Assembly: GCF_017309385.1 (NCBI RefSeq)
Contig: NZ_JAFJMJ010000002.1
Coordinates: 1,860,001-1,924,000, forward strand
Source: Amycolatopsis sp. 195334CR
GTDB taxonomy: Bacteria; Actinomycetota; Actinomycetes; Mycobacteriales; Pseudonocardiaceae
Length of the DNA stretch: 64,000 bases
Direction: 5' to 3'
Under the pieces are notes generated by a model. The model was given only the letters and a program-made list of their open reading frames with translations. It was not told the DNA's origin and did no database searches. The translations under genes and the position numbers were made by a program. This document shows positions 49,927 to 57,982 of this stretch, in pieces. Within the stretch, counting starts at the first letter, position 1. Every line of letters begins with the position of its first letter.

Positions 49927-50955
49927 CTACTCCCTCGGTAGGGCGTGCAGTTCCTGCCAGACGGACTCGGCCAGCGGGATGCCGTCGCGTTCGCGTTCCC
50001 GCCGGACGCGGTCCTCGGGTTCACCGGGGACGAGGACCTCGGTGTGCCCCTCGGCCGTCCCGGTCCGGTGCAGTGCGGCGCAGAACTGCTCGGTCCGCTC
50101 CCGGAACTCCCGCGGGGCCTGGAAGGCGGCGATGTCGAAGGCGGCCAGCACGGTGCCGAAACCGCCGCGGTAGCCGGGCATGCTGCCGATTCCCGTGCCC
50201 GAGATGAGCCCGCCGACGATCTCGATCAGCACGCTCAGGCCGTACCCCTTGTGCCCGCCGAACGGCAGCAGCGCGCCGCCGGTGTAGAAGTCGCGGGGAT
50301 CGGTGGTCGCGCGGCCGTCCCGGTCGAGCACCAGGCCCTCGCGAATGCCCTCACCGCGATCGCGGGCGACGGCGAGCTTGCCCTCGGCCACTCCGGAAGT
50401 CGCCCAGTCCATCACCACGGGCGGCGCGCCTTCGGCCCGCGGGACGGCCCAGGCCAGGGGATTGGTGCCGAGGCGGCGTTCGGCGCCGCCGTGCGGGGCG
50501 ACGGTCGGATCGGCGTTGCCGAAGGCGATGCCGATGAGGTCGTGCTCGGCCAGGAGGGCGACGTACTCGCCGAGCCTGCCGACGTGGTTGCAGTCGCGGA
50601 TGGTGGCGATGGCGGAACCGGCGCTCGTGGTTGTCCGCCGGAGTTCGCGCACGGCCCGGTAGGCGGCGAGCTGGCCGAACGCCTGCCTGCCGTGCACGAC
50701 CACCGCCCCGGGTCGGACCTGCTCGGCTTCGGGCCGGGCACGGGGGTCGATCCGCCCGGCGCGGATCTGCTGGAGGTAGGCGGGCAGGCGCCGCACGCCG
50801 TGGGAATCGTGGCCGAGCAGATCGGACCGCACCAGCGAGGCCGCCACCCGCCGCGCGTCCACTACGGACACCCCGGCGCGGTGCAGGATGCTCGCCGCGA
50901 GGTTCTCCAGCGCGGGTGCCGCCACGCGTCGCCGTTCCGTCTGACGGAACGTCAT
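49927..50955 (-). CDS. Ldh family (malate/L-lactate dehydrogenase type) oxidoreductase
   Basis: A 342-residue NAD(P)-dependent enzyme of the sulfolactate/malate/ureidoglycolate dehydrogenase family, not the classical Rossmann LDH. Conserved segments: LVRSDLLGHDSHGVRRLPAY, CNHVGRLGEYV, GNADPTVAPHGGAERRLGTNPLAWAVP, VMDWATSGVAEGK and GGHKGYGLSVLIEI. It oxidises a 2-hydroxy acid. The MHS carrier follows 5 bases after its stop. Two palindromes between this gene and the IclR gene upstream (50960-51006) are candidate control sites. Confidence 0.87.
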   Translation of the reverse strand: MTFRQTERRRVAAPALENLAASILHRAGVSVVDARRVAASLVRSDLLGHDSHGVRRLPAYLQQIRAGRIDPRARPEAEQVRPGAVVVHGRQAFGQLAAYRAVRELRRTTTSAGSAIATIRDCNHVGRLGEYVALLAEHDLIGIAFGNADPTVAPHGGAERRLGTNPLAWAVPRAEGAPPVVMDWATSGVAEGKLAVARDRGEGIREGLVLDRDGRATTDPRDFYTGGALLPFGGHKGYGLSVLIEIVGGLISGTGIGSMPGYRGGFGTVLAAFDIAAFQAPREFRERTEQFCAALHRTGTAEGHTEVLVPGEPEDRVRRERERDGIPLAESVWQELHALPRE

Positions 50956-50959
50956 TTCA

Positions 50960-51006
50960 CCACCATCACCCGATGGTGGCAGAAACCCCCTGGTTTGTGA
51001 ACCAGG
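50960..51006. promoter_or_regulatory. Two adjacent palindromes upstream of the Ldh gene
   Basis: CCACCATC-N4-GATGGTGG (50960-50979) and CCTGGTT-N4-AACCAGG (50989-51006) are exact inverted repeats. The second has the 7-4-7 form of IclR operators and abuts the IclR stop codon. They may be operators of the Ldh/MHS genes for the IclR protein at 51007, or the first may act as the iclR terminator. Confidence 0.5.
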
Positions 51007-51762
51007 TCACAGTGAGTGAGGAGCGCCCAGCGCCCGGGAGGCCGCCGAAGCGGCTTCGGCGACCAGGGCGGCGACGTGGTCGTCCGGCTCGGCCAGGTGG
51101 ACCAGCGTCGCGGCGGAGAGGGCGCCCAGTGGTTGCCCGGTGTGGTCGTGGACCACCGCGCCCACCGCGCGCACGCCCGGTTCGTTCTCCTCGTGGTCCT
51201 CGGCGTACCCGCGAGCACGCACGGTGGCGAGTTCGGCCAGCAGTGCGTCGACCTCGGTGATGGTGTGCGAGGTCCGCGCGGCCAGGCCGGTCCGCGCGGT
51301 CAGCGCGCGCACCTCCGGATCCGGCAGGCTCGCCAGGATCGCCTTGCCGATCGACGTGCAGTGCAGCGGCAGGCTCATGCCCACCCGCGACGCCAGGTGG
51401 TACGGCTTCGCGCCCTCCAGCTTCGCCACGTACACCGCCTCGTCCCCGGACCACAGCGCCAGGTGCACCGTCCAGCCGGTGCGTTCCTGCAGCTCACGCA
51501 GCACCGGCCGGACCTGCTCGGCCACGTCGAGCCGCTGCAGGAACCGGCCGGCCAGGCTGAGCAGCCGCGGCCCGCCGACGTAGCTGCCGTGCCCGTCCGG
51601 GCGGGCGAACCCGTGGCGCACCAGGGTCTGCAGGATGCGGTGCACGGTCGGCTTCGGCAGCCCGGCGGACGCGGCGATGTCGGCGATGCGCGAGTGGTCG
51701 GCGAGCGCTTCGAGCACGCTCAGCGTTTTGTCCGCCGCCGACAGCGGAGCCTGACCTGCCAT
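51007..51762 (-). CDS. IclR family transcriptional regulator
   Basis: A 251-residue regulator: winged helix LSAADKTLSVLEALADHSRIADIAASAGLPKPTVHRILQTLVRHGF, then the effector domain with GMSLPLHCTSIGKAILASL and GVRAVGAVVHDHTGQPLGALS. The Ldh dehydrogenase and MHS carrier lie downstream on the same strand and are the likely targets; all three may read from one promoter. Confidence 0.9.
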   Translation of the reverse strand: MAGQAPLSAADKTLSVLEALADHSRIADIAASAGLPKPTVHRILQTLVRHGFARPDGHGSYVGGPRLLSLAGRFLQRLDVAEQVRPVLRELQERTGWTVHLALWSGDEAVYVAKLEGAKPYHLASRVGMSLPLHCTSIGKAILASLPDPEVRALTARTGLAARTSHTITEVDALLAELATVRARGYAEDHEENEPGVRAVGAVVHDHTGQPLGALSAATLVHLAEPDDHVAALVAEAASAASRALGAPHSL

Positions 51763-51817
51763 GGCACCAATGTAGGCGAGCGACGATCACCACGCCCCGC
51801 TCTCAGGGGACGGGACG

Positions 51818-52345
51818 TCAGCGGACCACCCGGAACCACAGTTCGTCCTCGCGGATCCGGTCCAGCCGGACGTTCGTGCCGCCCGGGTGGTCGAACAGGC
51901 GGACCCCGTCGCCGAGCAGCACAGGGACGGCGAAGACCAGGATCTCGTCCAGTTCATCGGCGGCCAGGCACTGCCGGGCCACGTCGGCGCCGAGCACGTT
52001 GACGTACTTGCCCCCGGCCGCGGCCTTCGCCAGCGCGACGGCCTTGGCCAGGTCGTCGACGAAGGTGACGCCGGGGACGGGGACCGCGGGCGCGTGGTGG
52101 GTCAGCACGAACTGCGGGCCCGACCAGCCCCCGCCGAAGGCCTCGCCCGCCTTCTCCGGGTCGTCGCGGTACGGGTCGTCACCGCCGTAGCTCCGGTTCC
52201 CGGCCAGGATCGCGCCGATCCGGGGGATCAGCTCGTCCACGGCCGGTGCCGGGCCGAGGTGCTCGGTCAGCCAGGACATGTCGCCGCCGGGACCGGCGAT
52301 GAACCCGTCCAGCGACATGCTGGCCGAGTACAGGAGCTTGCTCAC
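51818..52345 (-). CDS. Dihydrofolate reductase / RibD C-terminal family protein
   Basis: A 175-residue DHFR-fold protein: YSASMSLDGFIAGPGGDMSWL, FVLTHHAPAVPVPGVTFVDD, VNVLGADVARQCLAADELDEILVFAVPVLLGDGVRLF. It resembles the protein at 11823 in overall motif order. The GTG at 52345 follows AACGAGGAGGCA. It lies 23 bases after the ECF sigma stop and probably belongs to that operon. Confidence 0.85.
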   Translation of the reverse strand: MSKLLYSASMSLDGFIAGPGGDMSWLTEHLGPAPAVDELIPRIGAILAGNRSYGGDDPYRDDPEKAGEAFGGGWSGPQFVLTHHAPAVPVPGVTFVDDLAKAVALAKAAAGGKYVNVLGADVARQCLAADELDEILVFAVPVLLGDGVRLFDHPGGTNVRLDRIREDELWFRVVR

Positions 52346-52368
52346 GGACTGCCTCCTCGTTGGTGGGC

Positions 52369-53388
52369 CTACCCGTGTTGTGACGCCGAGGAAACCGGAA
52401 ACTCATCGGTCCACGTCCCGGGCAGCCCGAACAGCGGGAACAACGCCGGGTCGTGGAAGGCGTGGGCCTCGGCGACCAGGTCGTGCTCGACCCGCACCAG
52501 CGAGATCGCGAACGCCCGGAACTCGTCGTCGCCGGGGCGCTGGACGTAGCCCGCCACGGCGAGCTGGTGGTTGGCGGCGATCGGGTGCATCCGGAACCGG
52601 CCGACGTAGTCCGGTGAGCTGGTGTCCCAACTGGACGTCAGCGCGGCGACCACCGCGTCGCGGCCCTGGAACCACAACGGCCACGGCGGCATCGTGGTCC
52701 GCACGTCCTCGGCCAGCAGCGCGCCGACCGCGGCCAGATCGGCCCGTTCCATCGCCTCGATGTACTTGCGCAGCACGGCCCGCTCGGCTTCGGTCGGGCT
52801 CGGCCAGTCGAGCCGCCGTTCGGGCAGGTGCTCGCGCAGCGTCGCCCGTGCCCGCTGGAGCGCGCTGTTGACCGAGGCCACGCCGGTGTCGAGCTGCCGC
52901 GCGACCTGTTGGGCGGGCCAGCCGAGCAGGTCGCGCAGCAGCAACGCGGCCCGCTGGCGCGGCGGCAGGTGCTGCAACGCGGCCAGGAACGCGAGTTCGA
53001 TCGTCTCGCCCGCGATGACCTCGGCGTCCGGTTCGGCGTCGACGGGCGCGGCGGGTTCCCAGAGGTGGTCGGGGAACGGTTGCAGCCACGGGATGTCCTC
53101 GCGCGGCTCCTGCGGCGTCCGCGGGTCCGACGGGCCGGTGCGGAGGTGGGGGAGGACCCGCCGGGACCGGCCCGCCAGCACGTCGAGGCAGGCGTTGGTG
53201 GCGATCTTGTACAGCCACGCGCGCGGGGTGGAGCGTCCCTCGAAGCCGTCGATGGCCCGCCACGCGCGCAGGAATGTCTCCTGCACCAGGTCTTCGGCCT
53301 CGTCGAACGAACCGAGCATGCGGTAGCAGTGCACGCGCAGTTCCCGCCGGTGCTGTTCGGCCAGTGCGGCGAATTCGTCAGCGTCCAT
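52369..53388 (-). CDS. ECF sigma factor with C-terminal SnoaL-like domain (SigG/SigJ type)
   Basis: A 339-residue extracytoplasmic-function sigma factor. Region 2 is RVHCYRMLGSFDEAEDLVQETFLRAWRAIDGFEG, region 4 LQHLPPRQRAALLLRDLLGWPAQQVARQLDTGVASVNSALQRAR, and residues about 205-330 form a SnoaL/NTF2-like domain that controls activity in place of an anti-sigma factor. Its start overlaps the end of the HTH regulator gene by 11 bases, and the DHFR-fold gene follows. Confidence 0.92.
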   Translation of the reverse strand: MDADEFAALAEQHRRELRVHCYRMLGSFDEAEDLVQETFLRAWRAIDGFEGRSTPRAWLYKIATNACLDVLAGRSRRVLPHLRTGPSDPRTPQEPREDIPWLQPFPDHLWEPAAPVDAEPDAEVIAGETIELAFLAALQHLPPRQRAALLLRDLLGWPAQQVARQLDTGVASVNSALQRARATLREHLPERRLDWPSPTEAERAVLRKYIEAMERADLAAVGALLAEDVRTTMPPWPLWFQGRDAVVAALTSSWDTSSPDYVGRFRMHPIAANHQLAVAGYVQRPGDDEFRAFAISLVRVEHDLVAEAHAFHDPALFPLFGLPGTWTDEFPVSSASQHG

Positions 53389-53914
53389 CGTCGTTTTCCG
53401 GCTTCTCGGTGGGGAAGAGGATCGGGCTGAGCAGGTACTGCGCGCGGCCGGGGGCTGGTTCGTTGCGCAGGTGCGGCACGATCGCCTCGCGCAGGCCCTC
53501 GATCAGCGCGGCGAGTTCGGCCGGGTCGAGCCAGAGCGCGTGCTGGCGGTAGCCGACGAGGTCCTCGGCCGGGTCGGCGTTCTCCCGGTCGAGGTAGGCG
53601 TTGAACTCCGCGATCAGGATGGTCATCGCGACGCCGAACCCCCGCCGGTGCTCGTCGGGGGAGACCACGGCGTCGATCACCGCGCGCTCGCGGTTGAGCC
53701 GGTACCGCCGCTCGACGGCGCCGCGGACCCGCTGTTCACCGTCCACTTCGAGCACTCCGGCGTCGGCGAGCAGGCCGACGTGGCGGTAGACGGTGGCTTT
53801 CGAGACGTCGGGCGCGCGATCGCACAGCTCGGCGGTGGTCAGCGCGCGATCGCCGGTGAGGGCGTGCACGAGGCGCAGCCGGACCGGGTGCACCAGCAGT
53901 TCCAAGGTGTCCAC
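53378..53914 (-). CDS. Winged-helix (ArsR-like) transcriptional regulator
   Basis: A 178-residue protein: LELLVHPVRLRLVHALTGDRALTTAELCDRAPDVSKATVYRHVGLLADAGVLEV is an ArsR/helix-turn-helix domain; the rest (PDEHRRGFGVAMTILIAEFNAYLDRE ...) is a helical region seen in regulators of this type. No metal-binding cysteines. The GTG at 53914 is the first start. It overlaps the ECF gene and is divergent from a hydrolase; a 6-13-6 inverted repeat lies at its start. Confidence 0.8.
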   Translation of the reverse strand: MDTLELLVHPVRLRLVHALTGDRALTTAELCDRAPDVSKATVYRHVGLLADAGVLEVDGEQRVRGAVERRYRLNRERAVIDAVVSPDEHRRGFGVAMTILIAEFNAYLDRENADPAEDLVGYRQHALWLDPAELAALIEGLREAIVPHLRNEPAPGRAQYLLSPILFPTEKPENDDGR

Positions 53915-53919
53915 GCGGA

Positions 53920-53944
53920 AACGGTCTCACATCGTGCTACCGTT
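53920..53944. promoter_or_regulatory. Candidate operator between regulator and hydrolase
   Basis: AACGGT (53920-53925) and ACCGTT (53939-53944) form an exact inverted repeat with a 13-base spacer, six bases upstream of the regulator start and 27 bases before the hydrolase start. Autoregulation by the ArsR-like protein is plausible. Confidence 0.45.
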
Positions 53945-53970
53945 CTCAAAAGATGCGAAAGGTGGTCGTT

Positions 53971-54900
53971 GTGACGGACGAAGCCGGAAAGCCGCCGCTC
54001 GGGCGGCGCTACGAGATCAACGGGAAGCGGCTGGCCCTGTACCGGGACGGCGAGGGCGGGCCCGCGGTGGTGTTCCTCCCGGGCGCGGGACTGGTGGGGC
54101 TGGAGTTCCTGAACCTGCGCGAACGTGCCGCCGAGCTGACCACGAGCGTGCTCTACGACCGCGGTGGCACCGGCTGGAGCGACGCGACGGAACTGCCGCG
54201 CAGTGCCGAGGCGGTCGCGGTGGAACTGCGCGAACTCCTGCGGGCCGCGGAAATCCCGGCGCCGTACGTGCTGGCCGGCCATTCGCTGGGCGCGTTCTAC
54301 GCCCGCCGGTACGCGCAGTTGTTCCCCGGCGACGTGGCGGGCCTGCTCCTGCTCGATCCCGGCCACGAGGACATCTACGACTACCTGCCCGCCGAGGCGG
54401 CGGCGTTGAACGAGCAGATGTCCGCCGACGTGCCCGAAGTGACCGCGGAGCAACTGGAACAGTCGCGGGTCGCGCTCGCCGAGTTGTACGCCGCCTGGCC
54501 GGATTCCGTGCTGGGGCCGCTGATCGAGAACAGGCTGGCGCTCTGGCGGACCGGCCTGGACGAGACGGCCAATTTCGAAAGCGAGCTGTACGGCGAACTC
54601 CGGGCCGGCGGCGCGCTGCCCGACGTGCCGCTGATCGTGTACACCGCGATGGGCCGCAACCCGTACTGGGCGCAGTTCGTTTCCGGTGACCTCGAACGGC
54701 GGTTGCACGAGGGCCTGCACTCGATGCACGCCGCGCTCGCCGCGTCGGTGCCGCGGGGGGTGCACCGGACGCTCGACGACGCGTCGCACCAGTACCTCCA
54801 CGTGGGGCACACCGACGAGCTGGCCACCGCGATCGGGGAACTGGTCGGCAATTCCAGGAGAAGAGGATCCGGGGCAGGAATTGATAATCTCGGTGAATGA
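53971..54900 (+). CDS. Alpha/beta hydrolase
   Basis: A 309-residue hydrolase: oxyanion region FLPGAGLVGLEF, nucleophile elbow AGHSLGAF, acid region LLLLDPGHED and a C-terminal histidine in DASHQYLHV. No signal peptide. The GTG at 53971 (VTDEAGK) is preferred because GAAAGG lies 8 bases upstream; an ATG at 53953 has no ribosome site. Its stop overlaps the methyltransferase start (ATGA), so the two are translationally coupled. Confidence 0.82.
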   Translation: MTDEAGKPPLGRRYEINGKRLALYRDGEGGPAVVFLPGAGLVGLEFLNLRERAAELTTSVLYDRGGTGWSDATELPRSAEAVAVELRELLRAAEIPAPYVLAGHSLGAFYARRYAQLFPGDVAGLLLLDPGHEDIYDYLPAEAAALNEQMSADVPEVTAEQLEQSRVALAELYAAWPDSVLGPLIENRLALWRTGLDETANFESELYGELRAGGALPDVPLIVYTAMGRNPYWAQFVSGDLERRLHEGLHSMHAALAASVPRGVHRTLDDASHQYLHVGHTDELATAIGELVGNSRRRGSGAGIDNLGE

Positions 54901-55616
54901 CAGCATGGTATGAATCGCAGCGATTTCTCCGCAAACTCCGGCGATTCTCCGCCGGGGCGTCGGCCGGGGCCGAACACGCCGAGCACCTCGAACTGTTCCG
55001 CCGGTTCTCCCCGTACAGCCTGATCACCGAAGACCTTTTCTGCGACAACCTGGCACTGGTCCGGGAACGGCTGCGCGACCTCGACGGCGCCGTGGTCGAA
55101 TGCGGGACGTGGAAGGGCGGCATGGCCGCGGCCATGATGCAGCTCGGCGGGCCAGGGCGCTCCTACCACTTCTACGACTCCTTCGAAGGCGGGCTGCCGC
55201 AGGCCACCCCCACCGACGGGGAGGACGCGATGACCTGGCAGGCCGCCACCGACGACCCGCTGTACTTCGACAACCTGCGCACCCGGGCGGAGGATTTCCG
55301 GGCGCTGGTGGGCGAAGCGGGCTTCCCGGCGGTGCACGTCCACGAAGGCTGGTTCGAGGACACCGTGCCGCGCTACGACGGCGAGCCGATCGCCGTGCTG
55401 CGGCTCGACGGCGACTGGTACGACTCGACCATGGTCTGCCTGGACCACCTCTACCCGCACGTGAAGGCCGACGGCATCATCATCCTCGACGACTACGACG
55501 CCTGGGACGGCTGCAGCCGCGCGGTGCACGATTACCTTTCCCGGACGAAATCCACCGCGCGCCTGCGCCGGTTCGGCGACACCGGGATCACCCTGCTGCA
55601 CAAAGTGGACGACTGA
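54897..55616 (+). CDS. TylF/MycF-type O-methyltransferase family protein
   Basis: A 239-residue SAM-dependent methyltransferase resembling macrocin O-methyltransferases: AVVECGTWKGGMAAAMMQLG (SAM loop), YHFYDSFEGGLP, VLRLDGDWYDSTMVCLDHLYP and IIILDDYDAWDGCSRAV (metal-binding aspartates). TylF relatives methylate sugar hydroxyls in glycosylated natural products or surface sugars. It is coupled to the hydrolase gene and followed by a terminator. Confidence 0.85.
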   Translation: MTAWYESQRFLRKLRRFSAGASAGAEHAEHLELFRRFSPYSLITEDLFCDNLALVRERLRDLDGAVVECGTWKGGMAAAMMQLGGPGRSYHFYDSFEGGLPQATPTDGEDAMTWQAATDDPLYFDNLRTRAEDFRALVGEAGFPAVHVHEGWFEDTVPRYDGEPIAVLRLDGDWYDSTMVCLDHLYPHVKADGIIILDDYDAWDGCSRAVHDYLSRTKSTARLRRFGDTGITLLHKVDD

Positions 55617-55630
55617 GCCGGAAAACGCAC

Positions 55631-55669
55631 AAGGCGGATTTCCCGGGGAAACGGGAAATCCGCCTTTTT
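55631..55669. terminator. Rho-independent terminator, bidirectional
   Basis: AAGGCGGATTTCCCG (55631-55645) and CGGGAAATCCGCCTT (55652-55666) form a perfect 15-base stem with a 6-base loop and a T-run on the plus strand. It lies between the convergent methyltransferase and SDR genes and can end both transcripts. Confidence 0.88.
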
Positions 55670-55682
55670 GGTGCGGGACGAA

Positions 55683-56480
55683 TCAGTCGGGCACCGAGCC
55701 GCAGGTCATGTTCGTGATCGTGCCGGTCATCGCGGCCGCACGATCCGACGCGAGGAAAACCGCCACCGCGGTCATTTCGGCCACGGTCGGCGTGCGCTGC
55801 AGCATGGTCCGCTCCGCCAGCACGTTCGCGTGGCCCTCCGGGTCGAGCCCGTCGGTGGCTTCGACCGGGGTGTCGAAGACGTTGGTGTGCCAGTCCTCCG
55901 CCCAGGCCCCGGGAATGCCCTCGGAGCGCAGCCCGAGCACGCGCACCCCGTGGAGGCCGACTTCCGCGGCGAGGCACCGGGTGAAGGTCTCCACCGCCGC
56001 CTCGGCCACCGCCGTGCCGCCCATCAGCGGGCCGACCAGCTTGGCCGGGGGCGAGGTCAGCGTGAGGATGACCCCGGACTGCTGCTTGACCATGCGGCGC
56101 GCGGCCGAGCGCATGGTGTGGAAGTTTCCCACCGTCGCGATCTCGATCGGCCGGGCGAAGTCCTCGGCGCTGATGTCGAGCAGCGGCACCCCGTGCACGT
56201 CACCGTGCGAGATGAGGTTGAAGGACACGTCGATCCGCCCGGCCTCGGCGGCGACGGCGTCGAGGTGGTCGTCCACCGCCCGCTCGTCCAGCGCGTCGAC
56301 CACGGCCGTGTGCGCGGTGCCGCCGGCCCCGGTGATCTCGGCCGCGACCGCTTCGAGCGGGGCCGCGGTGCGTCCCGCGAGGTACACCGTGGCGCCGTCC
56401 TCGGCGAAGGCGCGGGCGACCGCCCGGCCGAGGGCGCCACCGGCGCCGTAGACGACGGCGGTTTTGTTCGCAAGCAACAT
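55683..56480 (-). CDS. Short-chain dehydrogenase/reductase family protein with altered active site
   Basis: A 265-residue Rossmann protein with the cofactor loop YGAGGALGRAV (11-21) and S143 (LTLTSPPAK). At the place of the catalytic YxxxK the sequence reads TAVAE (T156, E160), so tyrosine and lysine are both missing. It may be a non-catalytic paralogue or use other chemistry. The ATG at 56480 follows GGAGGAGAGCCCC. The gene converges on the terminator. Confidence 0.8.
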   Translation of the reverse strand: MLLANKTAVVYGAGGALGRAVARAFAEDGATVYLAGRTAAPLEAVAAEITGAGGTAHTAVVDALDERAVDDHLDAVAAEAGRIDVSFNLISHGDVHGVPLLDISAEDFARPIEIATVGNFHTMRSAARRMVKQQSGVILTLTSPPAKLVGPLMGGTAVAEAAVETFTRCLAAEVGLHGVRVLGLRSEGIPGAWAEDWHTNVFDTPVEATDGLDPEGHANVLAERTMLQRTPTVAEMTAVAVFLASDRAAAMTGTITNMTCGSVPD

Positions 56481-56713
56481 GGGGCTCTCCTCCAGCGCCG
56501 CCCTGACCGGATGTCATCAAGACGTTACCGGCCGGGAGCGCCTTCGGGCGTATCGGATATTGCTCGGTGTTCAACCGGTGCGGTTGGTTTTTCCCCGCGA
56601 TCACGCCGATCGGGTAGCCGAAGTGGCGCACGCCGGTGCCCGGTCCGGAGTAGTCCCGCCGCCACCTGGCGGGCAGCCGGTTTCAACGGCCGATCAGCGG
56701 GTACCGCTTTTCC
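56481..56713. other. Intergenic gap before the ATP-grasp gene
   Basis: A 233-base divergent region between the SDR gene and the ATP-grasp gene. It contains no convincing gene. AACCGGTGCGGTT near 56571-56583 is a short inverted repeat before a T-run. No clear -35/-10 pair or ribosome site for the downstream gene is seen. Confidence 0.4.
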
Positions 56714-57982
56714 ATGGTTATGGATGTTTTTGTGGTGGGACTGGACGAAGAGAACGAGCGGACCCTGCACCGGATACCGGGTGCCGACGAGCTCCGCTTC
56801 CACGGGCTGCTGACCATTGAGGACATCCAGCACGGCGAGATACCCATCGAGGAGTTGCTGGAGAAGGCACAACGGGAGCTGGACGCCTTCGACGGCGAGA
56901 TCGGCGCCATCATCGGGTACTGGGACTTCCCGGTCAGCACCATGGTGCCGCTGCTCTGCCGCCGGTACGGCCTGCCGTCGGCGCCGCTCGAAGCCATCGT
57001 CAAGTGCGAGCACAAGTACTGGTCGAGACTGGAACAGGCGAAGGTGATCGACGAGTTCCCCGAGTTCGACATCGTGGATCTGGCCGGTCAGCCGGAAAAG
57101 CCGGAGAAGATCGACTATCCACTGTGGCTCAAACCGGTGAAGTCGTTCTCCTCGGAACTGGCCTTCAAGGTGACCGACGACGAGACCTTCGACGAAGCGG
57201 TGCGGGAGATCCGCGACGGCATCAGCCGCGTGGGCAAGCCGTTCCAGTTCGTCATGGACCAGCTGCGGCTGCCGCCGGAGATCGCCGACATCGGCGGTGA
57301 GGCCTGCCTCGCCGAGTCGGCCTTGAGCGGGGTCCAAGCCGCCGTCGAGGGCTACGCCTACAACGGCGACGTGGTGGTCTACGGCGCGCTCGACTCGATC
57401 AACTACGAGGGCACCACCTCGTTCCTGCGCCACCAGTACCCCTCGCAGCTGCCCGACGAGGCGCAGACCAGGATGAGTGAGATCGCGCAACGGGTGATCA
57501 AGCAGATGGGGCTGGACCACGGCACCTTCAGCGTCGAGTTCTTCGTGCACCCGGAGAGCAACCAGGTGTGCCTGCTGGAGATCAACCCGCGGCACTCGCA
57601 GTCCCACGCGGAGCTGTTCGAAGACGTCGACGGCGTGCCGAACCACTACCGCGTGGTGCAGCTGGGCCTCGGCCGCGACCCGTCCACCCCGGCGCGGCGC
57701 GGGAAGTGGGGCATCTCGGCGAAGTGGTACCACCGCCGGTTCGAGGACGGGGTGGTGGAACGCGTGCCGACCGCCGAGGAGATCGCCGAAATCGAGCAGC
57801 GGATCCCCGGCGTGCAGATCGAACTGGTGGTGGAGGAGGGCCAGCGGCTGTCCGACCTGCCCGCGCAGGACTCCTACAGCTTCGAACTGGCCGACGTGGT
57901 GATCGGCGCGGCCAGCGAGAAGGAAATGGCCGAGAAGTTCGACCGGGTGGTCGAGGCGCTGGACTTCCGGTTCTCGGCGTGA
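56714..57982 (+). CDS. ATP-grasp domain protein of unknown substrate
   Basis: A 422-residue ATP-grasp ligase-type protein. Residues 1-95 form a pre-ATP-grasp domain (IGAIIGYWDFPVSTMVPLLCRRYGLPSAPLEA); the ATP-binding part has WLKPVKSFSS (K140) and the metal-binding LLEINPRHSQSH (287-298). The C-terminal ~90 residues include a partly charged region. ATP-grasp enzymes join a carboxylate to an amine or thiol via an acyl-phosphate. The NPRHSQSH variant of the usual NPR motif is distinctive. It stands alone, and the substrate is unknown. ATG 56714 or 56720. Confidence 0.78.
   Translation: MVMDVFVVGLDEENERTLHRIPGADELRFHGLLTIEDIQHGEIPIEELLEKAQRELDAFDGEIGAIIGYWDFPVSTMVPLLCRRYGLPSAPLEAIVKCEHKYWSRLEQAKVIDEFPEFDIVDLAGQPEKPEKIDYPLWLKPVKSFSSELAFKVTDDETFDEAVREIRDGISRVGKPFQFVMDQLRLPPEIADIGGEACLAESALSGVQAAVEGYAYNGDVVVYGALDSINYEGTTSFLRHQYPSQLPDEAQTRMSEIAQRVIKQMGLDHGTFSVEFFVHPESNQVCLLEINPRHSQSHAELFEDVDGVPNHYRVVQLGLGRDPSTPARRGKWGISAKWYHRRFEDGVVERVPTAEEIAEIEQRIPGVQIELVVEEGQRLSDLPAQDSYSFELADVVIGAASEKEMAEKFDRVVEALDFRFSA

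Noticed and set aside
48147..50024. A 625-codon minus-strand frame over OhrR and the MHS transporter
   Set aside because: It is out of frame with the transporter and antisense to the OhrR gene, both of which have strong signatures.
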